A stretch of DNA of 64,000 bases. It comes from Pectobacterium aroidearum. GTDB lineage: Bacteria > Pseudomonadota > Gammaproteobacteria > Enterobacterales > Enterobacteriaceae. A model generated the notes under the pieces. It did no database searches and was not told where the DNA came from. It saw nothing but the letters and a program-made list of their open reading frames with translations. Shown here in pieces: positions 19,019 to 26,400 of the stretch; within the stretch, counting starts at the first letter, position 1; every line of letters starts with the position of its first letter. The position numbers and the translations under genes are program-made. The stretch covers positions 62,001 to 126,000 of the forward strand of contig NZ_CP166097.1 in NCBI RefSeq assembly GCF_041228105.1, given 5' to 3'.

Positions 19019-19025
19019 TTCTCCG

Positions 19026-19069
19026 CCGCCCCGCATCTCTATCCCCTTTCTTCTGCGGGGCGGTTTTTT
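19026..19069 (+). terminator. Terminator of lgoT
   Basis: A perfect 10-bp stem (19026-19035 with 19054-19063, CCGCCCCGCA paired with its complement) followed by six T's. Confidence 0.9.
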
Positions 19070-19101
19070 GTCACCTTGCCTTATGACGGTGCGTATTTAT
19101 C

Positions 19102-19239
19102 GTGCAGCGTCGCAAAGATAAGCGGCTATTTTCGCAATTTCTCACGCCTTTCCTACGCTTCTTACTGCTGCTGATGAATCCGTTAAGCCGCGGTCGTTTA
19201 TTGGCGCGGGCTTTGCAAGTTAGCTTTGCACGAGGGTAG
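19102..19239 (+). CDS. Possible 45-residue small basic/hydrophobic protein
   Basis: An open frame from a GTG at 19102 to TAG at 19237-19239, too short for routine gene calling. The product is basic at the N terminus (QRRKDKR), has a hydrophobic stretch (FLRFLLLLMNP) and ends in Arg-rich sequence. No clear ribosome binding site precedes it and no homologue comes to mind. It lies in the 213-base gap between the lgoT terminator and ggt; it may be chance. Confidence 0.22.
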   Translation: MQRRKDKRLFSQFLTPFLRFLLLLMNPLSRGRLLARALQVSFARG

Positions 19240-19282
19240 ACATAAAAGCAGTGAGTGAAATCAACGGGATAAAGGGGTCTTC

Positions 19283-21061
19283 ATGAAAACAAAAAACACA
19301 ACATCGGGAAAATGGTTGCTGTCGCTGAGCGTGGCGGCGCTGCTGGTGAGTGGAGCTGTGCAGGCGGCATCAGCCCCTGCGGTGGAAGCGAAAAACGGTA
19401 TGGTGGTTAGTTCACAGTATCTGGCTTCGCAGATTGGCGTCGATATCATGAAGATGGGCGGCAACGCGATTGATGCCGCGGTGGCTGTGGGCTATGCGCA
19501 GGCGGTAGTGAATCCCTGCTGTGGCAACATCGGCGGTGGCGGGTTTATGACGCTGCATCTGGCCGATGGAAAAGACACCTTTATCAACTTCCGTGAAACG
19601 GCACCGGCGGCGGCCAGCGCCAACATGTACCTGAACGCGGATGGGAGTGTGAAAAAGGATGCGAGCCTATATGGCTATCTGGCCGCTGGCGTACCGGGTA
19701 CGGTGATGGGGCTGGATACCGCGCTACAAAAATACGGCAAATTGACGCGTGAACAGGTGATGGCACCAGCGATTAAACTGGCGCGTGAAGGTTTTGAACT
19801 TACGCGGGCAGATACCGATATTTTGGATACTACGGTAAAACGCTTCAAAGCTGACCCTGAAGCGGCGCGCATTTTCCTGCGTCCCGACGGTAGCCCGTTG
19901 CAGCCCGGTGATAAGCTGGTGCAAACCGATTTGGCGAATACCCTGGCAGAGATTGCTGCGAAAGGGCCGGATGCCTTCTACAAGGGGGAGATTCCACAGG
20001 CGGTGGAGAAGGCGGCAAAGCAGGGCGGCGGCATTTTGACGGCGGCTGATTTTGCCGATTACCGTATTACCGAAACGGCACCGGTAACCTGCAACTATCG
20101 TGGCTATCAGTTTGTCTCTTCGCCACCTCCTAGCTCCGGTGGCGTCACGATGTGTGAAATTCTCAATATTGTCGAAGGCTACGACATGAAATCGACAGGC
20201 TTTAATTCTGCCGCCACCGTTCATGTGCTGACGGAAGCGATGCGTCACGCTTACATGGATCGCAATACGTATCTCGGCGACCCCGCGTTTGTCAGCAACC
20301 CTGTCGAGCGCTTGTTGAGCAAAGATTATGCCGCCGAAATCCGCAAACAAATCGAGCCGGAGAATGCGACGCCGTCCAAAAACGTGCAGCCGGGGGTGGG
20401 TCCGCACGAGCGACCGGAAACCACGCACTACTCCATCGTGGATAATCAGGGCAATGCGGTGTCCACCACGTATACCGTGAACGGGCGTTTTGGTTCGGTG
20501 GTGATTGCGCCGGGAACAGGTTTCTTCCTCAATAACGAAATGGATGACTTTACCGTGAAAGTTGGCGAGAAAAACCTGTATGGGTTGGTGCAAGGAGAGC
20601 GTAATTCGATCGCCCCCGGTAAGCGCCCACTTTCGTCCATGAGCCCGTCATTGGTGACGAAAGACGGCAAGGTCTTCATGGTGCTCGGTTCGCCCGGTGG
20701 TTCGCGCATTATCACCATCACGCTGCAAACGGCGCTGAATATCATCGACCACGGCATGGCGCCGCAGGAAGCGGTAGACGCACCGCGCATCCATCATCAG
20801 TGGCTGCCGGACGAGGTGTATTATGAACAGCGCGGGTTGTCTGCCGATACGCTGAATCTGCTGAAGCAGCGCGGCTACAAGATGGTGGAACAAACGCCTT
20901 GGGGCGCAGCGGAGCTGATTCTGGTCGGCTTACCGGGTGCGGCGGGTGTGACGCCTGCGGATTCGGGCAATGACTCAGCGGTATCTGGCAAAGTACGTGA
21001 AGGTTACCTGTACGGCGCCAATGATATCCGCCGCCCGGCAGGGGCAGCGATAGGGTATTGA
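19283..21061 (+). CDS. ggt: Periplasmic gamma-glutamyltransferase (glutathione hydrolase)
   Basis: A 592-residue Ntn-hydrolase precursor that self-cleaves into two subunits and removes the gamma-glutamyl group from glutathione. Signal peptide at residues 1-29 (ends AVQAAS), the oxyanion GNIGGGGFM segment, and the autocatalytic/nucleophile threonine T381 in TTHYSIVD are visible; PLSSMSPS and GSPGGSRI are the usual small-subunit motifs. The protein has vicinal cysteines (C79-C80, NPCCGN) where E. coli GGT has QA, which is unusual for the position. Single gene with its own terminator. Confidence 0.93.
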   Translation: MKTKNTTSGKWLLSLSVAALLVSGAVQAASAPAVEAKNGMVVSSQYLASQIGVDIMKMGGNAIDAAVAVGYAQAVVNPCCGNIGGGGFMTLHLADGKDTFINFRETAPAAASANMYLNADGSVKKDASLYGYLAAGVPGTVMGLDTALQKYGKLTREQVMAPAIKLAREGFELTRADTDILDTTVKRFKADPEAARIFLRPDGSPLQPGDKLVQTDLANTLAEIAAKGPDAFYKGEIPQAVEKAAKQGGGILTAADFADYRITETAPVTCNYRGYQFVSSPPPSSGGVTMCEILNIVEGYDMKSTGFNSAATVHVLTEAMRHAYMDRNTYLGDPAFVSNPVERLLSKDYAAEIRKQIEPENATPSKNVQPGVGPHERPETTHYSIVDNQGNAVSTTYTVNGRFGSVVIAPGTGFFLNNEMDDFTVKVGEKNLYGLVQGERNSIAPGKRPLSSMSPSLVTKDGKVFMVLGSPGGSRIITITLQTALNIIDHGMAPQEAVDAPRIHHQWLPDEVYYEQRGLSADTLNLLKQRGYKMVEQTPWGAAELILVGLPGAAGVTPADSGNDSAVSGKVREGYLYGANDIRRPAGAAIGY

Positions 21062-21074
21062 TCGGAAAGAATGT

Positions 21075-21107
21075 CAGGAGCCTGTTTGAGTGGGCTCCTG
21101 AGTTTCT
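21075..21107 (+). terminator. Terminator of ggt
   Basis: CAGGAGCC 21075-21082 pairs perfectly with GGCTCCTG 21093-21100, followed by AGTTTCT. It lies between convergent ggt and the aminotransferase-fold gene. Confidence 0.65.
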
Positions 21108-21159
21108 CCGTTCATGGTGATGCGAGTAAATCTGCTGGATATGGAGGAAAGTTGCGAAA

Positions 21160-22503
21160 TCAGGCGTGGGTTAGTGCCCCCAGGCAGTCATCCAGCGCGC
21201 CGACCAGCCAGTCGATGTCCTGCGTTTGGAACGCCAGCGGCGGGCGTAGTTTCAGCACGTTGCCATAAGGGCCTGCTACCGATGTCAGCACACCGCGATC
21301 GCGTAGCGCTTCCGTCAGATTTAGCGCCAGTGTTTTATCCGGTGTTTTACTGTCTCTATCGCTCACCAACTCAAACCCGATGAAGAGTCCGGCACCGCGC
21401 ACGTTGCCTACACTGGCGTATTTGTCTTGCAGAGTAGTCAGTTCCGCCAGCAGCTGTGCGCCCACGACGCGGCTGTGTTCCTGAAGTTGCTCATCGTGAA
21501 TCACTTTCAGCACCGCCTGCGCAGCGGCCATCGCCACCGGATTCCCACCGAACGTATTGAAGTAGGGGATCTGGTCGCTAAAGGCGGCGAGTACGTCACT
21601 TTTTGCCAGCAGTCCGGAAACCGGGATGCCGTTGCCCATGGGTTTTCCGGTAGTGATGATATCCGGCACGACGTCATGCCGTGCGAAGCCCCAGAAGGCG
21701 TCGCCAGTGCGTGCGAAATCGGGCTGGACTTCATCCGCGATGAAAATACCGCCATTGCGGTGAACCACATCAACCACAGGACGTAAAAAGCCGCGCGGAT
21801 TGGGGTGTACGCCATCGGAAGAAAAGATGGAATCCGCGAGGAACGCAGCAAATTTGATGCCGTGTGCCGCCATGTCGTCGATCTGTTTCTGGATTTCATT
21901 GGCAAACCACACGCCCAAGTCCGGCGTATTAACACGGTAGGCGTCCGGCGGGGGCACCAGTCGGGTCGTCGCTGCCAGCGGTTGGCCGCTGCCCAATGCA
22001 GGTGAGACGCCGGAGGTCAGATCGCTGGTGCCGTGGTAGGCTTCACGCGTCACGATCACGCCTGTGCCGCCGCTCCAGGCACGCGCCACGCGGATCGCCA
22101 GATCGTTGGCTTCCGAACCCGTACACATATACATAGCACGGTTAATCGCCGTGGGTGCGGTGGCGAGGAGCTGCTCCGAATAGTCCAGAATACGCTCGTG
22201 CAGATAGCGCGTGTGGGTATTGAGCATCGTCATCTGCTGGTGTACCGCTTCTATCACCGCAGGGTGGCAGTGGCCGATACTGGCGACATTGTTATACACA
22301 TCGAGGTATTTCTTGCCGTCGGCATCCCACAGGTATTGCCCTTCGCCGCGCACCAGATGTACGGGTTTGCGATAAAACAGCCGATAGGATTCGCCCAGGA
22401 CCCGGCTGCGCTTGTCGGTCAGCGTACGGATATCCGCGCTCAGCGCGTCGGCATGTTCGGCGCGGAAGCTGTTGGTATCCATGATGGTTGAACGTGTTGC
22501 CAT
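21160..22503 (-). CDS. Class-III aminotransferase-fold PLP enzyme, probably amino-alcohol-phosphate phospho-lyase
   Basis: A 447-residue PLP enzyme; the Schiff-base lysine is K287 in TTGKPMGNGIP, with TGSEANDLAIR and FIADEVQPDF as cofactor motifs. Plain annotation would be an omega-aminotransferase, but the sequence type (YDVYNNVASIGHCHP-like start, short LVYRKPVHLVRGEG region) recalls ethanolamine-phosphate phospho-lyases (AGXT2L1 relatives, EC 4.2.3.2). Context supports that: an ethanolamine-type permease lies 33 bases upstream in the same operon and an APH-type kinase is divergent. The predicted reaction is ethanolamine phosphate (or 1-aminopropan-2-ol phosphate) to aldehyde, ammonia and phosphate. 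Such enzymes were purified from Erwinia carotovora in the 1970s. Function is inferred; the fold is certain. RBS GGGAGAG. Confidence 0.75.
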   Translation of the reverse strand: MATRSTIMDTNSFRAEHADALSADIRTLTDKRSRVLGESYRLFYRKPVHLVRGEGQYLWDADGKKYLDVYNNVASIGHCHPAVIEAVHQQMTMLNTHTRYLHERILDYSEQLLATAPTAINRAMYMCTGSEANDLAIRVARAWSGGTGVIVTREAYHGTSDLTSGVSPALGSGQPLAATTRLVPPPDAYRVNTPDLGVWFANEIQKQIDDMAAHGIKFAAFLADSIFSSDGVHPNPRGFLRPVVDVVHRNGGIFIADEVQPDFARTGDAFWGFARHDVVPDIITTGKPMGNGIPVSGLLAKSDVLAAFSDQIPYFNTFGGNPVAMAAAQAVLKVIHDEQLQEHSRVVGAQLLAELTTLQDKYASVGNVRGAGLFIGFELVSDRDSKTPDKTLALNLTEALRDRGVLTSVAGPYGNVLKLRPPLAFQTQDIDWLVGALDDCLGALTHA

Positions 22504-22536
22504 AATCTCTCCCGTTATAAAATGTGCGCCGCAGTG

Positions 22537-23898
22537 TTAGTTGGCATCGGCGACAAGCGGCTCAAGCAAATGTTCCCGTCGTGCTTTGGTCGTCAGGAAA
22601 TAGAGGTAGCCGAGCAGCATAAAGGTGCAGAACAGCCCACCGATCACCGGGTTGAACCAGAGCATCGCAATCAGGCAGATGATGGCGCAGACGAGGGCGA
22701 ACGCGGGGACGATGGGGTAACCGGGGGCGCGATAGCTGCGTGCCATATTGGGGGCGCTACGGCGCAGGCGGAACAGGCTTAACATGCTCATGATGTACAT
22801 GACGATGGCACCAAAAACCGCCATGGTAATCATCGCTGCCGTCAGGTTCATGCCCTGTAGGTTAATCCCGTCGCAGAAGATGGCGGCAATCCCGATCGCG
22901 CCACCAGCCAGAATGGCGCGGTGCGGCGTGTGGAAGCGGGACAGTTTGGCAAGCCCCGGCGGAAGATAGCCTGCGCGCGCCAGTGCGAAGAACTGGCGGG
23001 AGTAGCCCAGAATAATGCCATGGAAGCTGGCGATAAGACCGAACAGACCAATCCACACCAGCATGTGCATCCAATTGGAGTTTTCCCCGACGATGAGTTT
23101 CATTGCCTGTGGCAAAGGATCGTTGAGGTCGGAGAGCTGACGCCAGTCGCCTACGCCGCCCGCCATCAGCATCACGCCAATTGCCAGAACCACCAGCGTC
23201 AGGATGCCGCTAACGTAGGCTCGCGGAATCGTGCGTTTGGGATCTTTCGCTTCTTCGGCAGCCATTGCCGCGCCTTCGATAGCGAGGAAAAACCAGATGG
23301 CGAACGGTATCGCTGCAAACATACCGGAAATGGCTGCGGGTGAAAATTCATGTTGTCCCGCCCAACCGTGTGCCACGAAATTACTCAGGCTGAAGCCTGG
23401 CGCAACCACACCCATAAACACCAGCAGTTCCATGACGGCCAGCAGCGTGACCACCAGCTCAAACATCGCCGCCAGCTTCACGCCGAGAATGTTCAGGCTC
23501 ATAAAGATAAGGTATGCGCCAACGGCCGCGAATTTGGGATTCAACTCGGGGTATTGCACGTTCAGATAGGCGCCAATCGCCATTGAAATGGCTGGTGGTG
23601 CGAAAACAAATTCAATCAGCGTGGCCATACCGGCAATCAGGCCACCCAGATCGCCGAACGCGAGTCGGCTATAGGCAAAAGGGCCGCCAGCATGGGGGAT
23701 CGCTGTAGTGAGTTCGGTAAAGCTAAAAATAAAACAGGTGTACATGGCGGCAATGAACAGCGTTGTGACTAAAAATCCCAACGTACCCGCGACACCCCAG
23801 CCGTAGCTCCAGCCAAAATATTCACCAGAAATTACCAGTCCTACCGCGATACCCCACAAATGCAGGGTGCCCAGCGTGGGCTTTAATTTGCTCGTCAT
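22537..23898 (-). CDS. Ethanolamine-type permease (APC superfamily)
   Basis: A 453-residue amino acid/polyamine/organocation transporter with about 12 helices. The first helix, GLVISGEYFGWSYGWG, is characteristic of the ethanolamine permease (Eat) subfamily; AIEGAAMAAEEAKDP is the conserved cytoplasmic loop. The frame continues to 24171, but that 91-residue extension is not membrane-like and overlaps the divergent kinase start region; the ATG at 23898 (MTSKLKPTLGTLHLW) has GGGGAT upstream and aligns with family N termini. First gene of an operon with the PLP enzyme. Confidence 0.8.
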   Translation of the reverse strand: MTSKLKPTLGTLHLWGIAVGLVISGEYFGWSYGWGVAGTLGFLVTTLFIAAMYTCFIFSFTELTTAIPHAGGPFAYSRLAFGDLGGLIAGMATLIEFVFAPPAISMAIGAYLNVQYPELNPKFAAVGAYLIFMSLNILGVKLAAMFELVVTLLAVMELLVFMGVVAPGFSLSNFVAHGWAGQHEFSPAAISGMFAAIPFAIWFFLAIEGAAMAAEEAKDPKRTIPRAYVSGILTLVVLAIGVMLMAGGVGDWRQLSDLNDPLPQAMKLIVGENSNWMHMLVWIGLFGLIASFHGIILGYSRQFFALARAGYLPPGLAKLSRFHTPHRAILAGGAIGIAAIFCDGINLQGMNLTAAMITMAVFGAIVMYIMSMLSLFRLRRSAPNMARSYRAPGYPIVPAFALVCAIICLIAMLWFNPVIGGLFCTFMLLGYLYFLTTKARREHLLEPLVADAN

Positions 23899-24156
23899 CA
23901 CATTATCCCCGTCAGTCTGCTCATGGTTATTCAGGGCCAGTACGGCAACCCCTGTTGGCTTGTGTAGCGATAATGCCCACGCTTGTTGGTGGAAAACTTG
24001 ACGCTGGCGTATCGAATGCTGCGCGCTGAAGTCAACTTTTACGGTGGGTATCGCGCCAGCGCCTTCTGGGGTCAAACCGGGGTTCTGGTGCGTCAAGTTT
24101 CTCTGTACGACACACGCCATGCTGAACGCTCGTTGACTTGCGTCGGAGTGGGAACC
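23899..24156. promoter_or_regulatory. Divergent permease / kinase control region
   Basis: 258 bases between divergent starts that should carry both promoters and any regulator site for the amino-alcohol genes. Both strands have open frames through it, but neither translation looks like protein of either family. No clear palindrome was found. Confidence 0.4.
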
Positions 24157-25164
24157 ATGAGTGCTAAACAATATGACACCTTAAGTAATGCAGAAATTAC
24201 CGCGCTGGCGCACCGGGCGCTTGCCTGCTATCCGGCGGCGGTGCAAGGGGAAGTGCGGCTGCTGTGCCGCTCGGAAAATGCGACGTTTCTTGTTTCGTCG
24301 GCAGGTAAGCGTTATGCACTGCGGTTACATCGCAGCCACTATCACCAGAAATCGGAGATTGAAAGCGAGCTGCTGTGGCTGGATGCGCTGCGAGAGACGG
24401 GTATTGCCGTGCCGGAAGCGGTTCGTAATGTGGACGGGGAGCGGGTGCAGTCACTGAGTTTATCCGACGGTTCCTGTCGCTATGCCGTGCTGTTTCACTG
24501 GATTGACGGCGAGATGCCGACCACCAGTATTGATCCGCGAGCGTTCCAGCAACTGGGCGAGATCACTGCTCGCCTGCACCAGCATAGCCGCCAATGGCAA
24601 AAACCTGACGGTTTCCAGCGTATTGTCTGGGATCATCACACGATGGTCAGTGCGCAGAGTCATTGGGGAAACTGGCGTGACGCGCCGAACCTATCGCGTG
24701 GTGAACACGGTATTGTCGAGGAGGCTATCGGGCGTATGGCGGCGGAAATGGCGGAATTTGGCAAAGCGCCGCACCGCTACGGGTTGATTCATGCCGACCT
24801 GCGCCTGACCAATTTGCTTCTGCATCGCGGCGAAACGCGAGTTATCGATTTTGATGACTGCGGTATGGGGTGGTATCTGCACGATATGGCCGCGGCGATC
24901 AGCTTTGTTGAGCACCATCCGCGTGCGGCGGAGTGGGTTGAAAACTGGCTGTGTGGTTATGAACGTGTGGCGCACGTCAGCGATGAGGAATTGGCGCTGT
25001 TGCCGACGCTGTTGATCCAGCGGCGCATCCAGCTTACGGCGTGGGTAGGCTCGCACGCAGAAACCGAGATGGCGCAGAGTCTTGGGCCAGACTGGGCAAA
25101 ACATAGCGTGCGCCTGTGTCGGCGCTATCTGGAAACCAGCGATCTGCCGATTGGCGTGGCCTGA
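24157..25164 (+). CDS. APH-family small-molecule kinase, probably amino-alcohol (ethanolamine) kinase
   Basis: A 335-residue aminoglycoside-phosphotransferase/choline-kinase-like enzyme. The catalytic loop HADLRLTNLL (Brenner pattern HxDxxxxN) and the metal motif DFDDCG are intact; RYALRLHR carries the ATP-binding lysine equivalent region. The frame is open from 23983, but the ATG at 24157 (MSAKQYDTLSN) is preceded by GGAGTGGG and fits the family, so I use it. Related proteins phosphorylate ethanolamine, hydroxylysine or homoserine. Placed opposite an ethanolamine-type permease and a phospho-lyase-like enzyme, its likely job is ATP-dependent phosphorylation of an amino alcohol before cleavage. 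Substrate is inferred from context only. Confidence 0.72.
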   Translation: MSAKQYDTLSNAEITALAHRALACYPAAVQGEVRLLCRSENATFLVSSAGKRYALRLHRSHYHQKSEIESELLWLDALRETGIAVPEAVRNVDGERVQSLSLSDGSCRYAVLFHWIDGEMPTTSIDPRAFQQLGEITARLHQHSRQWQKPDGFQRIVWDHHTMVSAQSHWGNWRDAPNLSRGEHGIVEEAIGRMAAEMAEFGKAPHRYGLIHADLRLTNLLLHRGETRVIDFDDCGMGWYLHDMAAAISFVEHHPRAAEWVENWLCGYERVAHVSDEELALLPTLLIQRRIQLTAWVGSHAETEMAQSLGPDWAKHSVRLCRRYLETSDLPIGVA

Positions 25165-25336
25165 ATGCACCACGGGCGGGCAGCGTGCGCTATGGTAATG
25201 CCTGCTCGTCCCACAAGAGATTTGTAACCCATTGATTTCGCTGCCTCACGCTCTGGTATGAAACTTGCTGGTATGAAGTCTGCTAATCGTTTCATGGCCC
25301 GTTGGCGGGCCGTGTGATACGGCGAGGTGAAAGGCA

Positions 25337-26395
25337 ATGGAAAACATGACGTACTCTTTGGCGCTGAATGCGGCGTTCTCCCGCAACTGTGGCGTGCTGG
25401 CGGCGGCGGCAACCGGACTCGGCGACTTTATCCATGATAGTGGCGGTGATGCCGATCGTATCTTCGGCATCAGCGGCGTCGATCCCGAGCAGCTCGCCAG
25501 CCCGACGCTCAGTCTGGGGCTGGTGAACTATTGCCGTGTGATGGAGGAAGCCGCGCGTAATTCAGGCGTTGATAATTTCGGTTTACGCTACGGCAAGCAG
25601 TTTAAACCGCAGTCATTAGGTCTGATCGGCTATATCGGTTTATGTTCGGATACGCTGGAGCAGGCGCTGCACAATGTGGTGAAGGCGTTTCCCTGTCATC
25701 AGCACGACACGCTGACGCGCATGGTGGATAAAGGCGACTGCTGGCGGCTGGATTATCAGGTTCGGCACGGCGCCATTCTGCATCGTCGGCAGGATGCCGA
25801 ACTGACGCTCGGCATGTTTCTTAACCTGATTCGTCATGTTTTGGGCAAGCATTGGGCACCGCGCGAAGTGCACTTTGAGCATCCACGCCCGGAAATGTGG
25901 CATGAGCACTGTAAGGTGTTCGATGCGCCGGTTTACTTCGATCAACCCTACAATTCCCTGCTTATCCCCAAGCATCAGTTGGTTCGCACCATGCCGGATC
26001 GCGACATGACATTGCTGCTGGTGATGCAAGATGCCATTCGTCGTCTGAACGAGACGTCACCGCAGCAAAGTATTGTCGATCAGGTGCGTACGCAGGTTCA
26101 TCTGTTATTGATGCAGAAAGAGCCGACGCTGGAAGAGGTGGCGGAGAAGGTGGGGTTGTCCAGTTGGTCGCTCCAGCGCCGTCTGCGGGAGGAAGGACTC
26201 AGCTTCTCTCTGCTGGTAGACAAACTGCGCTGTGAAATGGCGACACACTATCTTCAACAGAAGCAACTACCGATTTCGGAAATGGCGCTGTTGCTCGGCT
26301 ATTCCGAGGTGAGCGCCTTTTCCCGCGCATTCCGTCGCTGGTTTGGCATTAGCCCGCGCCAGTGGCGTAAAGGTGAAGCCCTCAATCTTTCCTGA
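25337..26395 (+). CDS. AraC-family regulator with arabinose-binding-like N-terminal domain
   Basis: A 352-residue transcription factor. Residues about 35-225 match the AraC N-terminal ligand-binding domain of the OruR/Arabinose_bd_2 type; residues about 250-345 are the double helix-turn-helix (TLEEVAEKVGLSSWSLQRRL and, in the second, LGYSEVSAFSRAFRRWFG, followed by SPRQWR). GAAAGG lies before the ATG. It follows the kinase gene by 172 bases on the same strand and is the nearest regulator to the amino-alcohol genes, so local control is likely but unproven. It converges on bcsC with only 5 bases between stops. Confidence 0.82.
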   Translation: MENMTYSLALNAAFSRNCGVLAAAATGLGDFIHDSGGDADRIFGISGVDPEQLASPTLSLGLVNYCRVMEEAARNSGVDNFGLRYGKQFKPQSLGLIGYIGLCSDTLEQALHNVVKAFPCHQHDTLTRMVDKGDCWRLDYQVRHGAILHRRQDAELTLGMFLNLIRHVLGKHWAPREVHFEHPRPEMWHEHCKVFDAPVYFDQPYNSLLIPKHQLVRTMPDRDMTLLLVMQDAIRRLNETSPQQSIVDQVRTQVHLLLMQKEPTLEEVAEKVGLSSWSLQRRLREEGLSFSLLVDKLRCEMATHYLQQKQLPISEMALLLGYSEVSAFSRAFRRWFGISPRQWRKGEALNLS

Positions 26396-26400
26396 TGCCG

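Noticed and set aside
23983..24156. N-terminal extension of the kinase frame
   Set aside because: No RBS, and the translated segment does not resemble APH-type kinases; the ATG at 24157 is better.
23899..24171. N-terminal extension of the permease frame
   Set aside because: 91 extra residues are not membrane-like, overlap the divergent control region and extend beyond the family start.
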